Source: Pseudocercospora fijiensis CIRAD86 (taxonomy: Eukaryota; Ascomycota; Dothideomycetes; Mycosphaerellales; Mycosphaerellaceae). Taken from it: a DNA stretch of 64,000 nucleotides. Made by a program: the position numbers and the translations under genes. The stretch lies in the NCBI RefSeq assembly GCF_000340215.1, contig NW_006921532.1, positions 6,476,550-6,540,549 of the forward strand. Reading direction: 5' to 3'. How positions within the stretch are numbered: position 1 is the first letter of the stretch; every line of letters begins with the position of its first letter. The notes beneath the pieces were generated by a model that was not told where the DNA came from, made no database searches, and saw nothing but the letters and a program-made list of their open reading frames with translations. Positions 11,001-21,670 of this stretch are shown piece after piece.

Positions 11001-12540
11001 CTATAGTTGTTTTCGATTAAAGTTGCTATAAGCGTTTTGAATTAGACTTACTATACGCCTTGTAGGCAGTACTTGCTATAAGTGTTCCGACTCGGAAAGA
11101 ACTACTTACTATAGATATTTCGAATAGTACTCGCTATAGGTATTCCGGATAGCAATTACTATAGGCGCATTCCGGCTCGCTATAGGCGTTTTTTAGGGCA
11201 CTCGTAGTAGGCGTTATATAGGGTACTTGCTATAAATAGTTCGAATACTATTTAGCTATAGGCGTTTTAGATAGTATTTGCTATAAGCGTTCCGGATAGT
11301 ACTACTCGCTTTAGGCCTTCCGGGTAGTACCTAATATAAGTATTTAGTTTCGGATTAGACTTAGACTTACTATATATATTCCGGATAAGACTTTCTATAA
11401 GCGTTTTAAATTAGACTTGCTATACGCGTTCCGCCCTATATAGGACTAACTATACTAAGCGTTTAAAATAAGGCTTATCCTACGCGTTCCGGATAGTACT
11501 ACTCGCTATTGGTATTCTATAGAGTACTCGCTATAGGCGTTTTATAAGGTACTCGTAGTAGGCGTTATATAGGGTACTTAGCGCTCGCTATAAGCAGTTC
11601 GAATACCTATAAGCGTTTCGGATTAGACTTGCTATACGCGTTCCGGTTTATATAGAACTAACTATACTAAGCGTTTAAAATAAGGCTTGTTCTACGCGTT
11701 CCGGATAGTACTACTCGCTGTAGATATCTTAGATAGTTACCGCTATAGGCGTTTCGAATATTACTACTCGCTATAGGCGTTTTTAGTAGTATTTACTATA
11801 AGCGTTTCGGATATAACTTGCTACAAGTATTCTAAACAGTACTTACTACAGGTATTTCAGAAAGTACTACTTGCTACAAGCGTTCGTAATAGTGCTTACT
11901 ATTACCGTTCCGAATTAGACCTACTATACGCGTTCCGGATAGTACTTACTATACGCGTTCCGGATAAGACTTAGTATAAGCGTTTCGGATTAGAATTACT
12001 ATATAGCGCGTTCTAAATAAAACTTAGTATAGGCGTTATAGATAGTGGTACTAACTGTTAGCGCTCCGGATTAGACTTGCTATACGCGTTCCGAATAGTA
12101 CTTAGTATTATAAGCGTTCTAAATAAGAATCCCTATAAGTGTTTTAGATTAAAATTACTATAGGCGTTTTAGATTAGACTTAGTATCCGCCTTATAGGTA
12201 GTACTTACTATACGCCTTATAGGTAGTACTTACTATAAGCGTTCTAACTCGGAAAGAACTACTTACTATAGATATTTCGAATAGTACTCGCTATAGGTAT
12301 TCCGGATAGTAATTACTATAGGCATATTTCGGAAGTAGTTACTATAGATATTTAAGACTATCTTGCTATAAGCGTTCCTAATAGTGCTCGCTATAAGCGT
12401 TTCTAAATAGTGCTTTCTAATATCTATAACGCGTTCCGGATTAATATTACTTTTTAGTATTAGCGTTTTAGATATAACTTACTATACGCGTTTTAGATTA
12501 GGCCTACTATAGGCGTCTAGATAAGACTTTAGCTACTCGT
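5085..12540. repeat. 7.5 kb composite satellite array with higher-order modules
   Basis: The whole stretch is built from degenerate units of about 24-27 bp around a core GCGTTCCGGATAGTACT, followed by a CTATA-type spacer, with no ORF on either strand. Units are organised into larger modules. One boundary reads GCGTTTAAAATAAGGCTTGTCC (split here as GCGTTTAAAATAAGG plus CTTGTCC; near 6250, 7390, 7752, 8567, 10370, 11458, 11668). The other contains TTAGCTTATCCTACGCG or close variants (near 5932, 6811, 8240, 9020, 10016). Both are followed by the same module start, giving modules of roughly 330-650 bp, partly alternating. A head sequence containing TTTAGGCTTA opens the array (5087), recurs at 9127, and a third diverged copy lies at the right edge (12541). 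CA and TG are scarce while TA and CpG are common, the RIP pattern. Unit lengths are not multiples of three, which argues against a coding origin. Confidence 0.9.
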
Positions 12541-13020
12541 CGCCTTAGGCTTCTCGTGTGGCTCTTCGAGCCACATAAGCCCTAGTACCTTGTGCTGAGA
12601 GGCCAGCTGTGTCCTCTGCACTCGACCTCACTTCATTATTGACGCGGAAAACACTGGGAAAGAAAGGAGAAGAGGAGCGTTTTTTTTTTGGAATCGTTTT
12701 CGGGTCACTCAGACCATATTTTACATCCCCATGCGACCGTGTAGCACTCTGATCCTGCCGGCCGGCGCTGCGTAGGACCTCTCGGCGAATGCGAAACCCA
12801 TCCTGAAGTAGCCCTTCTACTTCGAGCAGCCCCAGCAAATGCAATGCAAAAAGGAAAATAAACCATGCTGTGTCCATAATCATGCTCTTAGCACCCTGTG
12901 CTACCCATAACGCCCCCGGAAAATGCAAAAGTCGTTCATGCAAAGCTATTCAGGAGTCACGCCGTCTGTTGATAGACAGCAGCCTCAGCTGAATTGCCGG
13001 AGTTGTGTCGGAGGACGGGA
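12541..13020. other. intergenic, 3' flank of the GT2 gene
   Basis: Normal composition resumes abruptly after the satellite. A 132-residue minus-strand ORF (12545-12943) has no recognisable motif and a composition not typical of a conserved protein; I treat it as chance. The remainder is probably the 3' untranslated region and terminator of the glycosyltransferase gene. Confidence 0.5.
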
Positions 13021-14634
13021 TTAGTACATAATGTCTTCATCCTCGTCCTCGTCAGAGAAGTCGTCATCGTTGACGAGCTCGTTGCTGTCGGCGGAAACTG
13101 GGACAGGAGTTGGCTCGAATGGGTCGATGGCGTCTTTTGCTGGGTGTAGTGCCTTCTCGAGACGGTCGTTGACATGTGGGGTCTCGGTGATGATCGCCTC
13201 CTGGAGCAGAGGAACGAGCTCCGCCTCCTTCGTGGCACGCGCAGTCTCGAGAGCGGAGAGATTCTGAGATCCCCACTGAGTCTGCTCCATGCTGAGGGCG
13301 GCATACACGTTCATGAATCCGTGGACGTACGAGAACGCCATGAGAACTGGGATGAATTTCATATCCTGCGGGTGCTTGCAGAAATGTGGAATCATCTTGA
13401 GGTTCTTGGTGAACACGATCCAGACGGCAAGGGCGATGAGAGCAGGCTTGGCAAGTTCGGTGCCACCCAAGCCCATCCAGAGAAGAGAAGCCATGATGCC
13501 CTCGACGACGATGGCAGGAGTCCAGAACTGACCGAAGTAGATAACATAGCAGCCCCACCAGTATGTGGATGAGCACCAGTATGTCTCGTTCTCCATGACC
13601 GTGAAGTTACCGCGCCAGTGAGCTCGAGCCCAGCGCATGCACTGGGCAAGGTACTTACTGTCGCCTTCGACGGTGGTCTCGAGAACAGCCTTCGGGTCGA
13701 ATTGGAGACAAATTCTCCAGCCGTGAGAGTAGACATAGCGCGTGAGGCACTTGTCGTCGTCCGAGTTGAGAGGCTTGCCGCGCCACTTGTCGTTACGGAA
13801 GTAATGGGCGAACTCCTTGGTCTGGAGAATCGAGGTGCGGTAAGCGGAGGTGCGGCCAGAGAGCGTCGAGATGGATCCGTCGATGGCGTTGGTGGTCACG
13901 TTATTGAAAACGCGTCGCTCCAGGTAGGAGATGCCAAGGATGTTCCAGAATGAAGGCTGCTGATCGCGACGGACGCGCTGACGAGTGCCACCAGCGCCGA
14001 CCTTGTCGTCCTCGAAGATGGCGAGGAGGCGGTCGAGGTAGGAGACATCGGGCCAGAAGACGTCGTCGTCGGCGAAGACCATAACCGAGGTGCGGACCTT
14101 TGGGATTGCTCGAAGCATCTGCTCGCGCTTATTGAGCTTGTCGACACCTAGAACCTTGACTTTCTCTAGGATCTCGTTGACCCTAAGACAGTCCTTGACG
14201 AGCTTGACATTGGCTCGAGAGGTGACGACGAAGATACGGGCAGGCTTGCAGGTGAGACAGCGTTGGATGCATTCGACAACATCGTGCGGTGTCTTAAAGG
14301 TCGTTGGGATGATGATGGTTGCGTCCTTCGCCCTGAACTTGGGGTTGGCAGCGATCGACTTCGGACGATAAGTGATGTACGCGAAGACGCCGACGAAGGT
14401 GCGAAGGTAGCGGAGGATCCAGACGATGACGAAGAGGGTGTTCCACAGCTTTTGAGCTGTGGAGAGGTCGAGTTCGGACATCTTAGCGGCCAGCGCTGAG
14501 AATATGGTGATGTTGACGGTGGCAAATGCTGCGAGCATTTGGAAAACGGTGGTGATGTTCGACATGTTCTTGGTACGAGTTGGAGCTGCGCTTGAGAACC
14601 TGTCGGAGGGAATGGTGTTAGCTGTTGCAGGCAA
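13021..14634 (-). CDS. family 2 glycosyltransferase (GT2/Cps1-like polysaccharide synthase)
   Basis: A 537-residue processive GT-A glycosyltransferase of the fungal GT2 group that includes the Zymoseptoria tritici and Fusarium GT2 proteins needed for hyphal growth on solid surfaces and for virulence, and Cryptococcus Cps1. Two N-terminal membrane segments (about 30-52 and 63-88) precede the cytosolic catalytic domain. The metal/UDP-binding DDD lies at 189-191 (FADDDVFW), a second acidic motif SDDDK at 291-295, and the QxxRW acceptor-site motif QCMRW at 331-335. Further membrane segments follow (about 355-440), then an acidic tail. The true start may be Met24 (MSNITT), because residues 1-23 are polar and look like leader or an unrecognised 5' intron. 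It is predicted to sit in the plasma membrane or Golgi and to build a cell-surface polysaccharide; the sugar is unknown. Confidence 0.9.
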   Translation of the reverse strand: MPATANTIPSDRFSSAAPTRTKNMSNITTVFQMLAAFATVNITIFSALAAKMSELDLSTAQKLWNTLFVIVWILRYLRTFVGVFAYITYRPKSIAANPKFRAKDATIIIPTTFKTPHDVVECIQRCLTCKPARIFVVTSRANVKLVKDCLRVNEILEKVKVLGVDKLNKREQMLRAIPKVRTSVMVFADDDVFWPDVSYLDRLLAIFEDDKVGAGGTRQRVRRDQQPSFWNILGISYLERRVFNNVTTNAIDGSISTLSGRTSAYRTSILQTKEFAHYFRNDKWRGKPLNSDDDKCLTRYVYSHGWRICLQFDPKAVLETTVEGDSKYLAQCMRWARAHWRGNFTVMENETYWCSSTYWWGCYVIYFGQFWTPAIVVEGIMASLLWMGLGGTELAKPALIALAVWIVFTKNLKMIPHFCKHPQDMKFIPVLMAFSYVHGFMNVYAALSMEQTQWGSQNLSALETARATKEAELVPLLQEAIITETPHVNDRLEKALHPAKDAIDPFEPTPVPVSADSNELVNDDDFSDEDEDEDIMY

Positions 14635-17600
14635 GTCGGCGTTGTTGCGAAAGTGCTTACGATGTTGTCGGAAGAGCTTTGTGCAAATGTGTGTTGCGGA
14701 GTTGTCTGTAAGAGGTGTGTGGTTGAGTCGATTGACACGGTCTCAATGTGGCTTTTATACCACTCCCGTCGCGGTCTTCCTTGGACAATAGCCTTGTGGC
14801 AGACGCTCTCAGCGCCGCGCAGTGGCTTTGTCCGGAATGTCAATGGGTTGTATGCGGTCGCGCCGCTGAAAGACCAGCGGCAACAAGGCGATTGTGTTTT
14901 GGATGGTCAGTCAAAGGAAGCGGGTCGCTCAAAGGGCGCGCCTCGACAACACAAAGGGATTGTGTGTTTGGATGGTGTTGTCAATGGTATTGTCAATGGA
15001 AGACAATGATGGTGGTGGTGTGTGTCGGAAGGGTGGTGGGTGGTGGTCGGTGGTTGGTGTCGAAGTTTGAGTGTCGGTGGAAGAAGCTGAAGAGTTTTAT
15101 GGCCAGCAGCAGAAATTGAGGCAAGCGAATGACTTGTGCGCTCACTCGATCACTCGAAAAGTGAAGGTGCGGGCATAGCACATGCTCATTGACGAGCGGA
15201 CCGCGATTATCCTGTGCCGAACGGTCTGTCACAAGCCGACACGAGCGGTGAATACGGTACGAAGCCTTATACAGCTGCTCGATGCCGGTGGCAAGCCATA
15301 TACTGATCCCGCGAGCAGCAAGTCCGCCTTCCGTGCGAGCAGAGCAGGCCAAACCACCACAAGCAAGAGCAACTCGGCAAGCCGCACAGCACGCTTTCCG
15401 GCCCACCACAAGCACAAGCGCCATGTAAGACACCTTCAGCCTCTCTAGCCATTGACGGCCGTGCTGACGTGGTATGGCTGCCATTACGACTGCTTGAACT
15501 GCGCAAGATGCGGCCAAATCATCTTCCTCCAGCTTGCGCAGCGCTGCCACGTTGTACTCTGCCGCTTCGTTTTCGAGAGCTACTTCAATGGGCGGATCTG
15601 CGACTGCTGCCGTTACATTCATCGCAACAGAGACGACGAGCGACGCCGAAAGCACCTCGTGCAGACCCACAATGGCAGAGCCTTGAGCCTGGGATGGATC
15701 TAGCAGACTCCTCGAATAGAATCAATGTGATGGCAATTCGACTGCACACTCCGTTTGACAATATTCAGCTCGGCTCGCCCTCGCATAAGCAGCAGGTCCT
15801 ACTCCTGTATAAGATGAGAGCTGCAATCAGGTAAGATAGATGCTGGACCTCTCTCTGGCCTGCTTCATCTCAGTGCTTCGCTGAACATTGGGTACGTGAC
15901 CTCGCGAGTGGCCCATCTCATGCGGAGCCTTCTCTTCGAGCGCTTTGCGAAAGTCCCCTGAAACTGCAGGCTGCGTACTCCATGGGGTACGAATCTTCGA
16001 CGGCTGACATCGCCCAGGTCGCAGCATCTGTACTGTGGACTGCTCAGAGCGTCATTCAGGTGAAGCAGAAGCCACTCCCATCCAAGCACCTCTTAGCTTC
16101 GGCCAATTGCTGACGACTCTGCCCATAGCATCGTATCCAGCAGACGTCCTGTCCAACCCGACTCTCGAAGCGCCGCACCCATGACCGTCGATGATCCAGC
16201 CTCATATTCAATCCGAGAACGCCTCTCAGTGGTCGCCATTTCGCAAGCCGCAACGTCTGCTCGCCAGCGCTACCGGAGCAGCACTCGAGTGGGCCAGAGC
16301 CAATTCACGCCGAGCATAGCACCAGCTCTACAAGGTAAAGAATACCACGGCCATGGCATCTTTCGTCGCCTGCGTGGTTGTTAAAATCGTTCCGGAGCAG
16401 CCATCAACGGAGACTTGTGACACATGCTGCACGTTCAGTTGGGATTGGTTTCTTCACGGCCATCACGTCGCGAGCAGCATTATCTGTTGCCATCGACGCT
16501 CCAGAGAAGAAGGAGGTGAGGCTATCGGCATCCCACACAGCAATGTCAATCTCCATAAAGCAAGGTTTGTGGCGGTCATGGCCTCGGAGATAGCAGGATG
16601 CGCCTCTATCGCTTTATGGAGCAGCCTCGTTAAAACACAGTGATACCTCAATCTCCAAGAGATAGCAGCGCCCTTCGTAACGTCTCCAAGTGTGCTCGGT
16701 GGGCCGCGCAGCCAGGAAGCGGTACCTACTGTGAGGTCGGAGCTGACCTTTCTCAGCAGAAGTATGCTCTGCGCCAGCTCGAGACGTCGCCTGCCTTCGC
16801 CTTCGCTGCAGGCCTCACGCTTCGCCGTTGGTATGAGAGGCATCGCTTGTGAGCTATGTCGTACCCTCAAAGAGAATGACAACTCTGTTCCCGTACGTCA
16901 GCGATGCTTTGATCATCGCGGACCACGAACCATGCCATGCTCATCGAGAGCGGAGCGCTAGGAAGCGAGATCATTTCGGAATGTCACAGCCTGACAACAC
17001 GACTCTGCTGCACTACAAGGACTATGACTGTAGCCTCGACTACGTTCATATCTGCGAGCTGCTCTACTCCTGAAAATTTGCCAGGAAAGCGTGTGGAGGT
17101 GCTCACTATCCGCGATGAATGGCATCACCTCCGCGAGGCTCCCAATAGTCCAGCTCATCATAGCACATGCAGCAGGTCTTGGCAGGTCCCCAGTTTCAGA
17201 GCAGCAATTAGGAAATGTCTTAGGCGTCTTCACCTTGGACATCGTCGTCTCCAGCTTCAGCCGTGAACTGGATCTTCAAGATCGCACACAGCGAATAATG
17301 TGTCGAAGTTTTGGGCGAGGAAGGCCGGAGAATCCTTGCAGCCTTTTCTCTCATACACGCTTCTCTGAGAGATGATTTATCGTATAATCCGTGCATTCGG
17401 TATCATCTGCAGCGCACCCATGGCAGCCGCGAGAAAGCCATGCTTCGTACTTGCAAATTGTGGAACGGACTCAGCTCCGTCCCAGCTTTGCGATCTTGCT
17501 GTGTCTTTCCTTTTTCTCCCTTTAACCCACGCTTCTCAAAGGTTTCCGATCTCCATGTAGCAACACATTTGACTCGTTTCTTCATGTGACAGCGACTCGA

Positions 17601-17869
17601 GGAGGTAAGTGAATCGGATTTGCGTGGAGCCGACAGGGCCCCTCGATACAACCTTTTCTTTTGGCGTGGAGCCGGTGGAGGGACAGAGCTTCAGATGTGG
17701 GTAGCAAGCCTGCGGCCAAGATTGCTTAAAGTGTTGGGCAGTTGATGATTCTTTCCAGGAGCCTTTCCTCTCGCTCTTATTGTCCAGATCCTCCGGACCA
17801 GATTCATAGTAACTCCCAGCAGATACGAGCGCCAGGAGATTCTCCTTCCAACCTTCGACCGACGAAGCC
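14635..17869. other. long gene-poor region between GT2 and galactokinase
   Basis: Normal base composition. The first 500 bases should hold the GT2 promoter and leader, including a GGTGG-rich stretch at about 15008-15060. From 15000 to 17800 there are only short overlapping ORFs on both strands with no motif I trust. One short stretch near 15470-15600 has closely spaced cysteines (HX2CX2CX2C), like half of a LIM finger, but the remaining ligands are missing and all three frames are open there. A multi-exon gene in 16100-17300 cannot be excluded. Confidence 0.4.
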
Positions 17870-19524
17870 ATGGACGTGCCGACCACCAAAAGCCTCGCTG
17901 ACATTTATCCCGAAGATGCGTTGGACAATGCCAAAGCAAGATGGAACAATCTGCTGAAGAGCTTCAAGGACACATATGGGAAGAGTGTGGACTTCGTCGC
18001 AAGAAGTCCGGGCAGAGTCAACATCATTGGAGAGGTACGGCCAAGGTCCGAGCAAAGCTTTAGAGCGATTTCTGCTGTGTAGGAAGTCGCAGGCCAAAAT
18101 GCTGATCTATTTGGCAGCATATCGACTACTCCTTATACGAAGTACTGCCCATGGCCGTGACGGCGGACGTCTTGCTCGCTGTAGCTGTCCATAAGAAAGA
18201 GTCTGGACCAAGCACAATACGGCTCACAAATGTGCATCCTCAAAAGTTCGAAGCTGCCGAGTTTGATATACCGGATACTGGAGATGTGCATATAGACGCT
18301 GCGACGCTAAACTGGACCAATTACTTCAAGTCGGGCCTGGTTGGAGCGACCGAGCTTTTAAGAAAGAAGCAGAAAGAGTTTAAGTCGAGCGTAGGAATGG
18401 ATATACTCGCTGATGGCAATGTACCATCCGGAGGTGGGTTGTCAAGCAGTGCTGCTTTCACATGTGCCAGTGCTTTGGCAGTCATGAAGGCAAATGGTGT
18501 GGACGACGTGAACAAGAAGGAGCTTGTCGAGCTGGCCATTGTCTCAGAACGGTTTGCTGGTGTCAACTCCGGTGGCATGGACCAGTCTGCGTCGGTCTTT
18601 CCAGTGCAAGGCTCAGCCCTCTTTGTCTCATTTGTACCGGAGCTGACTGCGAAGAACGTCGCATTCCCGGAGCTCAAGTCGCCGTTGACCTTCGTGATAG
18701 CTCAGTCCTTCGTAGCTGCAGACAAAGCAGTCACTGGACCAGTCTGCTACAACCTGAGAGTGGTAGAGGTTACACTTGCTGCACTAGTGTTGTCCAAGAT
18801 CTTCCGTCTTTCTGGCCTGCCTTCGGATTCTGGGCCATTGGGAGTAAGCTTGCGAGGATTCCATGATACATACTACCAGGAGAAAGAGGGTATACAGAAC
18901 AACCACAAGACCTCCAAGGTAGATTTCCAGGCACAGCTTCAGAACCTGATAGAAAAGGTAGACCAGTACTTGCCTCAGGAGGAAGGTTATACTCGACAGC
19001 AGATTTCTGAGATCATTGGCATGAGTGTACCAGAGATGGAGCAGAAGTATATGTCCAAGTTCGCCGTCCGAGCAGACAAGTTCAAACTCCGGCAGAGGGC
19101 AATGCATGTCTTCAGTGAGGCTCGCAGAGTACTGCAATTCATGGACCTCTTGGACTCCCCACCTCCTCAGACCGAGAAGGAGAACACCGAGCTTCTCAAG
19201 TCTTTAGGCGAGCTCTTGAATGATACCCAAGACTCCTGTCGCGAGATCTACGAGAACAGCTGCCCCGAGATCGATGAGCTGTGTCAACTTGCGAGATCGG
19301 CTGGCGCGTACGGAAGCCGTCTGACTGGCGCCGGCTGGGGCGGCTGTACTGTGCATCTTGTTCCTGGCGATAAAGTCGAGCAGGTGAAGCAGAAGTGGAT
19401 CAACAACTATTACAAGAAGAAGTTTCCGGACATTACGGAGGAGAAGCTGAAAGAAGCCATTGTCGTGAGCAAGCCTGGCAGCGGAAGCTCCGTTTTCTTG
19501 GTTGATGGCCGAGATTCGTTATGA
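17870..19524 (+). CDS. GAL1: galactokinase
   Basis: Phosphorylates galactose with ATP in the cytosol, the first committed step of the Leloir pathway; a GHMP kinase. Two exons, 17870-18034 and 18118-19524, give 523 residues, the normal length for fungal Gal1. The intron (18035-18117, 83 bp, GTACGG...CAG with a GCTGAT branch site) falls exactly inside the galactokinase signature: exon 1 ends in GRVNIIGE and exon 2 begins HIDYS. The GHMP ATP-binding motif is PSGGGLSSSAA, encoded about 18424-18456, and the C-terminal GHMP motif is LTGAGWGGCTV. All catalytic motifs are present. No other Leloir gene lies nearby, so it is not in a GAL cluster here. Confidence 0.96.
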
Positions 19525-21670
19525 GGTGATGTTGATGTTACGAATTATGATCGGCGGCTCTGTGGATGTGATGTGATGCATTTGTCGGCGTACGAAAGCT
19601 CGTAAAAAAATTGCATAGCGGAGGCGTATCTGCACGGAACAGAAAATTATTAGCATGAGAACGTGGTGCTGCTCGTCTTTCCACTTCTCTCGAACAGTTT
19701 GGCCACAGGTAAGTCACGGTGCTTTGGAGACTGGTCAGATCGTAGTGGAGGAGACTACTAAACACGAGAAACCGCGAGGCAGTTGTAGTGAGCCCACACA
19801 CTGACAGCGTAGGCCACTTTTCCCAGGACCATCACAACGTCGATTCGACCTCTGCATCGTGACGCTCGTTCCCTCGCGCCCAGCTTTCTTTACAGCTCAA
19901 GTCCCGGATCATCTCAGCAAACAAGCCAAACCTCGAGCAGGGAGGTAAGCGTTGTAACCAGGCAGTGAGTAGGCCGTGAGCCGGCGAAGGCGAGGGAGAA
20001 CCATGTTGGGTGAAGATATGCCTTTAGAAGAAACGGGCAAGTGCATGAAACTGCTAAAGAGGACCACAAGCACCTGCGAACAAGCAGCATCTGCAGGCTG
20101 TGGAGGAGCGTGATGGGCGAGGGGGGTATAATAGCAAAGGGGCAGCAAAAACCAGAAGCTCTGGCTATGCTGTACTGCATCGTCTGAATGGCCATGCGTT
20201 GTACATTTGAGAATATTGCGTGGCAGAGGTTGGAGCTCGCTTTCAGCAGCAGCGACAGTGACAGTTTTGCATACTACAACACAACGCAAACTCAGAACAC
20301 CAGAACAACGCAACGGCTACTACCAAAAAAACGGCATCATCAGACCCATTGAGCAACGAGAATTTGCGAGAGACATCACAGCGTATTATTCGAGCACTTC
20401 ACTAGGATTGGGACCGTATAGTACTGGACGTCACAGATCAAAAGCCCGAACGCTTGAAGCAACAGCTCAGTCTCGCGCAGGAGGACTATGAGAAGCTGGA
20501 GGAGGATAAGAAGTGGATGTGGCATCGCCGTGGATTAGTGGCTAAGGCGGCGAAGAAAGTGGTGGAGGAATGAAAGGAGAAGCAAAGGCCATAGAAGGAC
20601 AAAAACCAGGCTATGCGGGAGGAGCATGGTAGGACTCTCTGCGACAATAAGGTAGCTCAGACCTGTCAGCAACTCTGCAGCACTAGCATGAGATCTCGAC
20701 GAATCGGTATGAGTATGTGAGAAAAAGAGGAGTCCTTCAAATGTCTTGTCCTCCACAATGGGAAATGAGCAGCCTGCTTCTTTGTCAAAGCTATCTCCTG
20801 AGATGATACTGCAGTCTAGCTACTGTACTATTCATACATATGTGTTCGGAGATTAGAACCGATGAAATGGGAGGCGGCTTTGCTCTACATTTCCAGGGCC
20901 CTCTGGAAAATTCGTCACTAAGCTCATACCAAAGTCCACAAGTCAGCTGTAACAGCGTCAGATTTGTCATCTCTTCCGGATTTTGTATGACGTGCAAAGT
21001 ACTTGTCAAACATGCCAAGCGATATGGCAATGCAAATGCCACACGCCAGGGCTATCGCTCTTCGGCCGGACGACAAGATATCCGTTGGGCTTGAGGGAAA
21101 CGGTGTCTCATCGCTGAGGATTGGAGGGTCGAACAGGATTGACACCGTCGTACAGTAGGCCCGACGCTTTCGTTGACGATGTACACGTATTGACCATGAA
21201 TGTGCATGGGATGGGCGAATGGGACGCTGCTTTCGGGCGGAGATGCCTAGACACTTCCCAGAAACGGAGACGGTAGCCAATGTGTACATCGTGCCTCTCC
21301 AGCGGTCAGCACGCTCCTCGCCGGCCACTCGTCCGAGTTGTCCAGTAGGTGTGAGGCTGCAAAGCCGGTCTAGGATTCACATAGCTTGTGTCCGTAGCAG
21401 ATGGAAAGAGGGGAACATCGTATCGCCTTTGGACGCGGACCCGGTGTGGTGACTTCAATGTACTATTTGACGTCACGAGGCAAGCCCTGTAAGGCGTATA
21501 TATTGATGATGTCTTGGGTGTTGGGAATGGGAAGAGAGCGAGAGCGAGAGGCAGAACAAGCGTGGTGCACATGAAAGCTTGGCAGACGCGTTGACGTCAG
21601 TTCACCCTCTCACCTCGCGTCTCAACAAATTTGAAGCTTCATGTCTCTCCGATAGAGACACGGCCTCATT
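19525..21670. other. intergenic between galactokinase and seipin
   Basis: About 2.1 kb of normal-composition DNA. ORFs of 60-134 codons occur on both strands but none shows a domain, signal peptide or splice-supported extension that I recognise. The distal end contains the seipin promoter and a purine-rich GAGCGA stretch near 21533-21551. Confidence 0.5.

Noticed and set aside
5085..12540. Satellite as a decayed gene for a repetitive protein on the minus strand (short runs such as IASSTIRNAYS)
   Set aside because: Monomer lengths of 24, 25, 26 and 27 shift the reading frame repeatedly, so no single frame could have stayed open even before RIP.
12545..12943. 132-residue minus-strand ORF at the satellite's right edge
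   Set aside because: No recognisable motif and it starts or ends in non-conserved flank sequence.
14993..15670. 225-residue minus-strand ORF upstream of the GT2 gene
   Set aside because: Composition drifts along its length, there is no domain, and it runs through the likely GT2 promoter and leader.
15440..15700. LIM-type zinc finger (HX2CX2CX2C) on the plus strand
   Set aside because: The first CX2C pair is missing, the second finger does not fit the spacing, and all three forward frames plus a reverse frame are open here.
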